DNA of 8,883 bases from RUG563 sp024681215 (GCA_024681215.1 JAILBG010000124.1:1-8883); one strand, 5' to 3'. Counted from the first letter of the stretch, positions 1-6,980 are shown. A program made the numbers and translations. Notes: generated from the sequence alone by a model not told the origin.

Positions 1-841
1 CCGCGGAGCGGATCACCCGCGCCCCCGGCCCGATCACCGCCCCGGGGCCGATCCAGCATTCGTCCCCGATCTCGGCAGCGGGGTCCACCCGGGCGGCGGG
101 GTCCACCCCCGCGGGATGCGGCAGGCGCACCCGGCCCGAAAGCAGATCCTGCTGCGCTTTCAGGTACGCCCGCAGATCCCCGATATCGCACCAGTAGCCG
201 TCCGTTTCATACCCGTATACCGGCAGCCCCGAGCGCACCAGCGCCGGGAACACATCCTTGCCGAAATCCGGCATGCCCCCTTCGGGAATGTGGGAAAAGA
301 TCTCCGGTTCCAGGATATAGATGCCGGTGTTCACCAGATCACTGACCACCTCGCCCCAGGCGGGCTTTTCCAGAAAGCGGGTGATCCGCCCCGATCCGTC
401 CGTCACCACCACGCCGTAGGGCAAAGGGATCCCCACCCGCTTGAGCACCAGCGTGGCGACGGCCCCTTTTTACCGGTGGAAGGCCATCGCTTGGGTCAGA
501 TCGCAGTCCGTCAGCCCGTCCCCGGATAGCACGAAAAACGTATCCTTCAGCTCGTTCATGGCCATCCGCAGGCTGCCCGCCGTGCCCAGGGGAACGGTCT
601 CCTCGTAATAGCGCAGGCTGACGCCCCATCTTTCCCCCCGGTGCAGCGTATCCCGGATGCACTTGGGCCGGTACCACAGCGTGCTCCCGATCCGGGTAAT
701 GCCGTGCTGCCGCATCAGCCGCAGGGCATAGCCCATGCACGGCTCCCCCAGCAGGGGCACCAGCGGCTTGGGCAGGCTGCACGTCAGCGGCCGCAGCCGC
801 ACCCCTTCTCCCCCCGCCATGATGATCGCCTGCAGACCCAT
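1..841 (-). pseudogene. Mannose-1-phosphate guanylyltransferase-like nucleotidyltransferase, interrupted by an in-frame stop, 3' end outside window
   Basis: Family role: transfer of a nucleotide to a sugar 1-phosphate, usually giving GDP-mannose in the cytoplasm for glycan synthesis. Translating 841 down to 2 gives 280 codons in one frame. The nucleotide-binding loop MAGGEGVRLRPLT is at residues 8-20, PKP at 24-26, VPLGTAGSL at 83-91 and SGDGLTD at 106-112. Codon 124 (470-472) is TAA. The frame then resumes at once with KGAVATLVLKRV, FLEKP (156-160), NTGIY (171-175) and DGYWCDIG, and a left-handed beta-helix hexapeptide region begins near nt 115. Homology continues unshifted across the stop, so this is a base substitution, not an indel. 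I chose ATG 841 over ATG 847 because GGGGAG (855-850) lies 8 nt from 841 but only 2 nt from 847. Some clostridial relatives carry a C-terminal phosphomannomutase domain; the window end hides whether this one does. A sequencing error would restore a normal gene. Confidence 0.85.
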
Positions 842-970
842 GCGCATCGCTCCCCGATCCTGTTTTCACCCTTATCCTGCCCGTCTTTTTCCCCCGCTAT
901 GCCCCGATGGCCGCCGCCGTTTTTTGTTAACTTATTGTAAATCGTGGGCCTAAGGCCTTGCCTTTTGAGA

Positions 971-986
971 AAAATAGTGCTATTTT
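971..986. promoter_or_regulatory. Perfect 16-bp dyad, possible operator
   Basis: AAAATAG-TG-CTATTTT is a perfect inverted repeat with 7-bp arms and a 2-bp centre. It lies in the AT-rich part of the divergent intergenic region, 56 bases before the rbgA start codon. The 2-nt centre is too small for an RNA hairpin loop unless the inner pairs open, so a protein-binding site is more likely than a terminator. On the minus strand it includes TAAAAT (987-982), which resembles a -10 box, so a bound protein could affect transcription in either direction. I do not recognise the regulator. AT-rich dyads can also arise by chance. Confidence 0.4.
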
Positions 987-988
987 AT

Positions 989-1017
989 TTAAGAAAAACG
1001 CAACCGGAAGGTTAAAT
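989..1017 (+). promoter_or_regulatory. Weak candidate sigma-A promoter for the rbgA operon
   Basis: TTAAGA (989-994) and TTAAAT (1012-1017) are separated by 17 bp. Each matches four of six positions of the TTGACA and TATAAT consensus boxes. Transcription would start near 1024, just ahead of the AGGAG ribosome binding site at 1031-1035. The match is modest and the region is AT-rich. An alternative -35-like TTGAGA at 965-970 has no good -10 at the right distance. Confidence 0.2.
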
Positions 1018-1042
1018 TACATTTTTTGGAAGGAGCCGGGAA

Positions 1043-1897
1043 ATGGAAATCAATTGGTATCCCGGCCATATGGCCAGGGCAAAGCGGCTGCTCAGCGATC
1101 AGCTGTCCCGGGTGGACGTGGTGATCGAGCTGTGCGACGCCCGGCTGCCCCGGTCCAGCCGCAATCCGGATCTGATGCGGCTGACGGAAAAGAAGGAAAA
1201 AGTGCTGCTGCTGGGCAAAAGCGACCTGGCGGACCCGGCGCTTACAAAGCAATGGACCCGGCGCTTTCAGCAGGAGGGCGCGCGGTGCCTTGCGCTGGAT
1301 ATGAACCGCCAGGCGAAGGCGGCGCTGGCCCTGATCGAGCAGGCGGCCCGGGAAACCGTGGACCGGGCGGCCCAGCGGGGCATCCGGAAAACCGTGCGGG
1401 CCATGATCGTGGGAGTGCCCAACGTGGGAAAATCCACCCTCATCAACCGTCTCCACGGCGGCGCTGTGGCGAAGGTGGGCGATATGCCGGGGGTCACCCG
1501 TGCCAACCAATGGGTGAAGGTGACGCCGTATCTGGAGCTGATGGACACGCCGGGGCTGCTCTGGCCCCGGCTGGACGATCCCCTGGCCGCCCGGCGGCTG
1601 GCCTACATCGCCGCCATCCGGGACGAGGTGATCGACACCGCCCAGCTCGCCATCCAGCTGCTCACCGATCTGATCGCGGCGGCCCCCGACGCGGTGCAGA
1701 CGCGCTTCAAAATCGACGATCTTTCCCTCCGCGGCCCGGAGCTGCTGGACGCGGTATGCCGCGGGCGGGGCTTCCTGATGAAGGGCGGCGTGTGCGACGC
1801 CGACCGGGCCTGCAGGATCGTGCTGGACGAATTCCGGGGCGGCAAGCTGGGCCGGATCACCCTGGAAACGCCCGGAGAGGAAAACAGCGATGAATAA
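1043..1897 (+). CDS. rbgA: Ribosome biogenesis GTPase RbgA (YlqF), circularly permuted
   Basis: RbgA/YlqF is a cytoplasmic GTPase needed for late assembly of the 50S subunit in Firmicutes. The 284-residue length is normal for the family. The start INWYPGHMAKA-type signature (residues 3-13) and CDARLP (31-36) are typical. The GTPase motifs appear in permuted order: G4 at 58-61, then G1 GVPNVGKS at 124-131, G2 threonine 152 in PGVTR, and G3 DTPG at 168-171, followed by the C-terminal helical RNA-binding domain. The G4 motif reads GKSD instead of the usual NKxD, so the guanine-contacting asparagine is replaced by glycine; everything else looks functional. AGGAG (1031-1035) stands 7 nt before the ATG. 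It is the first gene of the plus-strand operon, and its last 8 bases overlap rnhB. Confidence 0.96.
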   Translation: MEINWYPGHMARAKRLLSDQLSRVDVVIELCDARLPRSSRNPDLMRLTEKKEKVLLLGKSDLADPALTKQWTRRFQQEGARCLALDMNRQAKAALALIEQAARETVDRAAQRGIRKTVRAMIVGVPNVGKSTLINRLHGGAVAKVGDMPGVTRANQWVKVTPYLELMDTPGLLWPRLDDPLAARRLAYIAAIRDEVIDTAQLAIQLLTDLIAAAPDAVQTRFKIDDLSLRGPELLDAVCRGRGFLMKGGVCDADRACRIVLDEFRGGKLGRITLETPGEENSDE

Positions 1898-2501
1898 ACG
1901 GGAAGAAAAGCTGCAATCCCTGGTCCAAACCGACGCCCCCCTGTGGGAAAAGGGCGTCGCCTTCGCCGGCATGGACGAGGCGGGCCGCGGCCCCCTGGCG
2001 GGCAGCGTGGTGGCCGCCTGCGTGGTGATGCCCCCGGAGCCCCTGCTGCCGTGGGTGGACGACAGCAAAAAGCTCTCCCCCGCCCGGCGGGAAAAAGTCT
2101 TCGACGAGATCCTGAAAACGGCGGTGTTCGTGGGGATAGGCGAGGCGACGGCGGCGGAGATCGACGAAATCAACATCCTGGAGGCCACGAAAAACGCCAT
2201 GCGCCGGGCGGCGGCGGGGGCGCCGGCCTCCCTGTTCCTCATCGACGCCGTGCAGGGCCTGGGATTGCCCGGGGAGGAGAGGGGCATCATTCATGGGGAC
2301 GCGCTGTGCTATTCCATCGCGGCGGCCAGCATCGTGGCGAAGGTGACCAGGGACCGGCAGATGCCGGAACTGGACCGGCTGTACCCCGGCTACGGCTTTT
2401 CGCAGCACAAGGGCTACGGCACCGCTCAGCACATCGCGGCGCTCCGGGCTCTGGGGCCCTGCCCGGCCCACCGGCGCAGCTTCATCGGGCATTTCGTATG
2501 A
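1890..2501 (+). CDS. rnhB: Ribonuclease HII
   Basis: RNase HII cuts the RNA strand of RNA-DNA hybrids and incises at single ribonucleotides left in DNA, starting ribonucleotide excision repair in the cytoplasm. The 203 residues cover the whole domain. GMDEAGRGPLAG (27-38) carries catalytic D29 and E30 and the GRG motif (32-34) that reads the ribonucleotide. DDSKKLS is at 57-63, catalytic D119 is in LIDAV, and D137 in IHGD is the likely fourth acidic residue, followed by SIVAKVTRD (147-155). HKGYGT (173-178) holds the conserved tyrosine Y176. The ATG overlaps the end of rbgA (ATGAATAA), and GGAGAGG (1874-1880) lies 9 nt upstream inside rbgA. Adjacency of rbgA and rnhB is standard in Firmicutes. 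No defects seen. Confidence 0.97.
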   Translation: MNKREEKLQSLVQTDAPLWEKGVAFAGMDEAGRGPLAGSVVAACVVMPPEPLLPWVDDSKKLSPARREKVFDEILKTAVFVGIGEATAAEIDEINILEATKNAMRRAAAGAPASLFLIDAVQGLGLPGEERGIIHGDALCYSIAAASIVAKVTRDRQMPELDRLYPGYGFSQHKGYGTAQHIAALRALGPCPAHRRSFIGHFV

Positions 2502-2830
2502 GCGGATTCAGGACAGGCCTGCGGGGCGAGGGCCGCGCGGCGCTTTACCTGCGGCTGCACGGCATGCGCATCCTGGAAAGGCGCTTCCGCGTGCCCCACG
2601 GGGAAATCGACCTGATCGCCCGGGACGGGGACTGCACCGTGTTCGTGGAAGTAAAGACCCGGCCCCGGGGCGAAGCGGGGGACGGCCTGGCCGCCGTTAA
2701 CGCCGAAAAGCGGCGGAGGCTGCGCTATGCGGCCAACGCCTATCTGGCCGTCCATCCGGCCGTCCGGGTGCGGTTCGACGTGATCGAGATCACTGCCGTC
2801 GGCCTGCGCCACATCAAAAACGCGTTTTAA
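2498..2830 (+). CDS. yraN: YraN family (UPF0102) endonuclease-fold protein
   Basis: This 110-residue protein belongs to UPF0102, a PD-(D/E)XK nuclease-like family related to Holliday junction resolvases; its cellular role is poorly defined. The early G-x-x-G-E-x-x-A block (residues 7-15) is typical. The active-site pattern is visible: GEID at 35-38 with D38, then FVEVKTR at 49-55 with E51 and K53. The frame is open far upstream through rnhB, but the similarity begins at MSGFRTGLRGEGRAA, so the ATG at 2498 is chosen. It overlaps the rnhB stop as ATGA, which points to translational coupling; I see no clear Shine-Dalgarno of its own. Position after rnhB and before the ComM/DprA genes is common in bacteria. 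Biochemical activity is inferred from the fold only. Confidence 0.92.
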   Translation: MSGFRTGLRGEGRAALYLRLHGMRILERRFRVPHGEIDLIARDGDCTVFVEVKTRPRGEAGDGLAAVNAEKRRRLRYAANAYLAVHPAVRVRFDVIEITAVGLRHIKNAF

Positions 2831-2839
2831 GGAGCACGT

Positions 2840-5800
2840 ATGGGAAAAAGCTACCGGTATCTGCTTTTCGCCGCGGCGGCGGTGATCCTGGCGGCGGCAT
2901 GCCTGCTCCTGCTGCAGCCCGCCCCCGTCCGCAACGATGGCAGCGATCTGCTCCGCAACGGCGCTTTCGCGCCCAACAGCGAGGGGTTCCCCGACGGCTG
3001 GTATACCGACGAATGGCTGCATCAGGCGGGCTGCACCGAGTACGACGTGGTGCAGGAGGACGGCGTGATCGCCGCGCATATCAATAATCTCCGGGCCAAC
3101 GACGCGCGCTTCGCCCAGGACGTGGCCGTTTCCCCCGATACGCTGTACTGCCTGCGGGGCTATATCAAGGCGGACGCCCAGGGCGGGCGGGGCGCCAATC
3201 TGTCCGTGGCCGGCCTGTTCGCGTTCACCGATCCCGTTTATGACACCGCCGGCGAATGGCAGGAGGTGCGCCTCTACGGCCGCACGGGGGAAGAACAGCA
3301 CAGCGTCACCGTGTTCGTCCGGCTGGGCGGATACAGCGGGGAAGCGAAGGGCGAGGCCTGGTTCCGGGATGTGACGCTCTGTGCGGTCAGCGAGGTCCCC
3401 GCGGGATATCCGGTTTATTCCTGGTATGCCGCTCCCGTCGCTGAAGCGCCGGCCGGCGCGGAGAATTCGGCCGGCGGCAGCACCGGAACCGCGTTCCTGC
3501 GCCTTATGCTGATCGGCGTCGCCTATATCGTCCTCTTCGCGGTGCTGTGCAGCTTCTGCCGCGTCCGCGATCCCCTGCCGGCGCTGCGCCCCGAAAGGCG
3601 GTGGGCGCCCTGGCTGGCCTTGGGGCTGATCCTGGCCGCGGGCCTGGCGCTCCGGCTTACCATCGCCGCTTTCACGGCGGGCTACGACGTGGACGTGGGC
3701 TGCTTCACCGGCTGGGCCAACCGCATGATCGTCAAAGGGCCGGCGGATTTCTACCTGAAAGACACGCCGGATCAGACCTACGTCTGCGATTATCCCCCCG
3801 GATACCTGTGGATCCTGGGGCTGCTGGGCCTGATGGGGCAGCTGCTGGGCACCGGCGTTACGGAGTTCATGATCAAGCTGCCCCCCATCCTGGCGGACCT
3901 GGGGCTGTGCGCGCTGCTGTTCTGCGTGAGCAGGAAGCGGGTGGGGCATCTGCCCGCGCTGATGCTCACCGCGGCTTACACCTTCAATCCCCTCCTGCTC
4001 TGGACCGGCGCGGCCTGGGGCCAGGCGGACGCCCTGATGGTGCTGACGCTGTTCATGACGGTGCTCTGGGCCATCGACGGCAAATGGGCCCTGGCGCTGC
4101 CCATGTACGTCCTTTCCGTGCTGATCAAGCCCCAGTCGCTGATGTTCGGCCCCCTGGGGCTGGCGGCGCTGACGGTTTATCTGATCCGCAGCCATAAAGC
4201 CAAAACCCAGCTTCAGGCGTGGATCCAAACGAGCATCGGCCTGGGCGTCATGACCGCTCTGGCGGCGATGATCGTGCTGCCCTTCTCCGTCAAGCAGCCC
4301 TGGGACTGGCTGCTGACGCTGTACCGGGGCACCATGAACGAATACGGCTACGTCACCGTGAACGCCTGCAACCTGTATTTCCTGCTGGGGAAAAACTGGA
4401 TGTCCGCGGCGGGCAGCGCCCAGGCGGGCCTGCCGGTGCTGCTGGGGGTGTTCTTCGTCGCCGTGCTGCCGCCGCTTCTGGCCTGGGGCCTGACGGGCGA
4501 TCACGCCCTGAAAAGCCGTCCGGCCCGGGTGCGCTTCTGCGTCACCGCCGGCCTGATCTGCGCCCTGGTGCTGACATTGGCGGTGCTGCTGCTGACCCAC
4601 AGGCTCAATTACGCGGTGCTGGGCACCGTAATGATCGTGTACTGCGTTCTGCTGTGCTGCGCGTGGTTCGCGCTGTCCGGGCAGATGGAGAACCTGCCCG
4701 TCTACGGGGCGGTGCTGCTGCTGATGCTGTTCAATACCGCCACCATGATGCACGAAAGATACCTGGTGGCCGCGGTGGCGCTGCTGCTGCTGGGCTGGGT
4801 GCTGAAAAAGGACGCAAGGCTTTTGTGGCTGGCTCTGGGCGTAACGGCGGCGGGCTTCCTGAACGTGGGGTGCGTGCTGGACCGCAATACCCGCATCGGC
4901 GGCTACAGCGGGCATCTGGACGCGCCCAACGGCGTGATCCCCATTCACAGCGACATGACGGTGCCCGAATACCTGTCCGCCGCCCTGAACAGCGCGCTTT
5001 GCGCCGCGGCGGTGGCCTTCGGCGCCGTACTGTGCAGAAACGAGGAAAGAAAACCGTTGAAAACGCAAAAAACATCCGCGTTCCCTTCCTGCTCCGCAAA
5101 GCCGTTTTCCCTGTTGGGTGCGGCGGCGATGCTGGGGATCACGGCCCTGTACGCCGTGCTGGCCTTTGCGGACCTGGGCTCCGCAAAAGCCCCCCAGACC
5201 GGCTGGGTCTGCCGGGAGCCCGGAGAAACCGTGGTGTTCGATCTGGGCCAGGAGCGCACCTTCCAGGTGCTGTATTACGCGGGCATCCAGAACAACAGCA
5301 GCTACTGGGACCAGGCCAGACAGGAAAGCGTGGAGATCCCCGGTTCCTTCACCGTGGAGGTCGGCAACGACGGCCAGGCCTGGAACATATATATGACCGG
5401 CCAGGTCTACAACGGGGACTGCTTCAAATGGAAATACCTGAGCGACACCCCCCTGACCGGCCGGTACGTCCGCCTCATTGCCGATAATTACGATCTGTCC
5501 CTCTTTGAACTGCTCTTCCGGGATCCGGAAACGAAGGAAGGCTTCTCCGCCGTTTCCGTCACCGATTCCCTGGGCAACGAAGCCGCCGCCTGCCTCAACG
5601 ACGAAACGGACACCCTGGAGGGCGAGCCGGGCTGGTACAACTCCGCCTATTTCGACGAGATTTACCACGCCCGCACCGCCTACGAGCACCTGCATGGGAT
5701 CTACCCCTACGAAACCACCCATCCGCCCCTGGGCAAGGTGCTGATGAGCTGGTCCATCGCCCTGTTCGGCATGACGCCCTTCGGCTGGCGCTTCGCCGGG

Positions 5801-6955
5801 GCACTGGCGGGGGTGCTGATGCTGCCGGGGATGTACCTGCTGGGCCGGCTGCTCACCCGCCGCAAATGGGGCGGGCTTGCGGCCACGGCGCTCATGGCGC
5901 TGGATCTGATGCACTTCACCCAGACCCGCATCGCCACCATCGACAGCTTCGTGGTGCTGTTCATCATCTGGATGACGTACTTCATGCTGCGCTGGTTCTT
6001 CCTGGATGATCCGCATCTTCCCCTGAGGAAGACGCTTCTGCCCCTGGGCATGTCCGGGCTGATGATGGGCCTGGCCATCGCCAGCAAATGGACGGGCTGC
6101 TACGCCGGGGCGGGCATGGCGATCGTATTCTTCTTCGGCGTTTTCCGCCGCGTCCGTTTGATCCGGGAAGCGAAGCGCTGCCCTGAAGAAAAGCGCACCC
6201 CCGCCCAGCAGGCCGCCGCGGAGAAAGGCGCGGGACGGCTGCTGCTTACGGTGGCCAGCTGCTTCCTGTTCTTCATCGCCGTGCCGCTGGGGATCTATTA
6301 CCTTTCCTATATCCCCTATTTCGCCCCCTCCGGCGGGGTCACGGTGCAGAAGATCATCCAAGCCGCCGAGGGCATGTTTGCATACCACAGCGAGTCGGGC
6401 CGGGGCATGGAGCACTGGTTCTATTCGCCCTGGTACCAGTGGCCTATTATCGGCAAGCCCATGTGGTACGCGGCGGACACCTGGGAGCCCGCCGGATACC
6501 AGTCCACCATCATGGCCATGGGCAATCCCGCGGTGTGGTGGACGGGGCTGATCGCGCTGCTTTGCGTCCTGTGCGTCTGGGCCCGGCGGCATCTGCGATC
6601 GGACCGCACCTTTGCGCTGCGCACCCGGGAGGACGACCCCCGCTGGGCGCTGCTGCTGATCTGCTTCGCCGCCCAATACCTGCCCTGGATCCTGGTGCCC
6701 CGGGGGACGTATATTTACCATTACTTCCCCAGCGTCCCCTTCATCATCCTGTGCACCGCGCTGTGCCTGGACCGCCTGAGCGAGAAGCACCGCCGCACGG
6801 CCCTGGCGCTGCTCGTCGCGCTGCTGTGCGCGGCCGCGGCGCTGTTTATCGCCTTCTTCCCCTACGCCAGCGGCATCGCCGTGCCGCAGAAATGGCTGGA
6901 TACCATGGCGTGGTTCTCCAATCCCGCTACCGATTACAAATGGCTTTGGTACTGA
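2840..6955 (+). CDS. Double GT-C membrane glycosyltransferase: Gpi18/COG5542-like module fused to a PMT (GT39) module
   Basis: This 1371-residue protein probably transfers sugars from polyprenyl-phosphate carriers on the outer face of the membrane; donor and acceptor are unknown. Order of parts: a signal-anchor helix (about 7-26); an extracytoplasmic beta-sandwich, carbohydrate-binding-like domain (about 32-185, starting LLRNGAFAP...GFPDGW); a helix at 220-240; a GT-C module (about 256-732) with YDVDVGCFTGWAN (282-294), DYPPGY (317-322), AWGQADAL (392-399), KPQ (430-432) and HERYL (638-642). A basic linker (733-755) and a helix (758-777) follow, then a discoidin-like domain (about 784-895). 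The PMT module has FDEIYHARTA (938-947) with the acidic pair D939/E940, HPPLGK (961-966), RIATIDSF (1030-1037), SKWTG (1082-1086), and a large late loop with YHS and SPWYQWP before the last helices; YIYHYFPSVPF is at 1291-1301. GGAG (2831-2834), joined to the yraN stop, stands 5 nt before the ATG. It sits between yraN and comM, normally close neighbours. Domain boundaries are by eye. Confidence 0.88.
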   Translation: MGKSYRYLLFAAAAVILAAACLLLLQPAPVRNDGSDLLRNGAFAPNSEGFPDGWYTDEWLHQAGCTEYDVVQEDGVIAAHINNLRANDARFAQDVAVSPDTLYCLRGYIKADAQGGRGANLSVAGLFAFTDPVYDTAGEWQEVRLYGRTGEEQHSVTVFVRLGGYSGEAKGEAWFRDVTLCAVSEVPAGYPVYSWYAAPVAEAPAGAENSAGGSTGTAFLRLMLIGVAYIVLFAVLCSFCRVRDPLPALRPERRWAPWLALGLILAAGLALRLTIAAFTAGYDVDVGCFTGWANRMIVKGPADFYLKDTPDQTYVCDYPPGYLWILGLLGLMGQLLGTGVTEFMIKLPPILADLGLCALLFCVSRKRVGHLPALMLTAAYTFNPLLLWTGAAWGQADALMVLTLFMTVLWAIDGKWALALPMYVLSVLIKPQSLMFGPLGLAALTVYLIRSHKAKTQLQAWIQTSIGLGVMTALAAMIVLPFSVKQPWDWLLTLYRGTMNEYGYVTVNACNLYFLLGKNWMSAAGSAQAGLPVLLGVFFVAVLPPLLAWGLTGDHALKSRPARVRFCVTAGLICALVLTLAVLLLTHRLNYAVLGTVMIVYCVLLCCAWFALSGQMENLPVYGAVLLLMLFNTATMMHERYLVAAVALLLLGWVLKKDARLLWLALGVTAAGFLNVGCVLDRNTRIGGYSGHLDAPNGVIPIHSDMTVPEYLSAALNSALCAAAVAFGAVLCRNEERKPLKTQKTSAFPSCSAKPFSLLGAAAMLGITALYAVLAFADLGSAKAPQTGWVCREPGETVVFDLGQERTFQVLYYAGIQNNSSYWDQARQESVEIPGSFTVEVGNDGQAWNIYMTGQVYNGDCFKWKYLSDTPLTGRYVRLIADNYDLSLFELLFRDPETKEGFSAVSVTDSLGNEAAACLNDETDTLEGEPGWYNSAYFDEIYHARTAYEHLHGIYPYETTHPPLGKVLMSWSIALFGMTPFGWRFAGALAGVLMLPGMYLLGRLLTRRKWGGLAATALMALDLMHFTQTRIATIDSFVVLFIIWMTYFMLRWFFLDDPHLPLRKTLLPLGMSGLMMGLAIASKWTGCYAGAGMAIVFFFGVFRRVRLIREAKRCPEEKRTPAQQAAAEKGAGRLLLTVASCFLFFIAVPLGIYYLSYIPYFAPSGGVTVQKIIQAAEGMFAYHSESGRGMEHWFYSPWYQWPIIGKPMWYAADTWEPAGYQSTIMAMGNPAVWWTGLIALLCVLCVWARRHLRSDRTFALRTREDDPRWALLLICFAAQYLPWILVPRGTYIYHYFPSVPFIILCTALCLDRLSEKHRRTALALLVALLCAAAALFIAFFPYASGIAVPQKWLDTMAWFSNPATDYKWLWY
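5042..5059 (+). promoter_or_regulatory. Possible internal ribosome binding site and TTG start at the fusion junction
   Basis: GAGGAAAG (5042-5049) lies 7 nt before an in-frame TTG (5057-5059, codon 740), in an A-rich patch inside an otherwise GC-rich gene. A start here would yield a protein beginning MKTQKTS, followed by a hydrophobic helix (758-777), the discoidin-like domain and the whole PMT module. Such an N terminus looks natural for a stand-alone PMT protein. The site could be a relic of two separate genes or an active internal start. A-rich lysine codons in a cytoplasmic linker could produce the same pattern by chance. Confidence 0.3.
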
Positions 6956-6980
6956 CGAAAAAGACGGGAGGTGCGCTTTT

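Noticed and set aside
449..469. Translation restart just after the in-frame stop of the nucleotidyltransferase
   Set aside because: The nearest GTG (448-446, minus strand) is about 14 nt from the GGGG run and would give a protein lacking the whole nucleotide-binding half.
906..929. A GC-rich stretch followed by a run of six T, considered as a terminator
   Set aside because: No inverted repeat precedes the T run, and both flanking genes are transcribed away from it, so a terminator is not expected here.
947..957. GGCCT-A-AGGCC short palindrome
   Set aside because: It is only 11 bp with a single central base, in DNA where GGCC is frequent. It has no run of T after it and no clear relation to a promoter.
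989..2290. A 433-codon minus-strand open frame over rbgA and rnhB
   Set aside because: Both genes beneath it have complete catalytic motifs on the plus strand. The antisense product is low-complexity and unlike any protein I know.
1943..2497. An upstream extension of the yraN frame through rnhB
   Set aside because: The extra 185 codons are the shifted-frame reading of rnhB. Similarity to UPF0102 begins only at the ATG overlapping the rnhB stop.
4731..5099. Minus-strand open frame of 122 codons opposite the glycosyltransferase linker
   Set aside because: It is Arg/Pro/Ala-rich and low in complexity, and it overlaps a well-supported membrane protein; no ribosome binding site seen.
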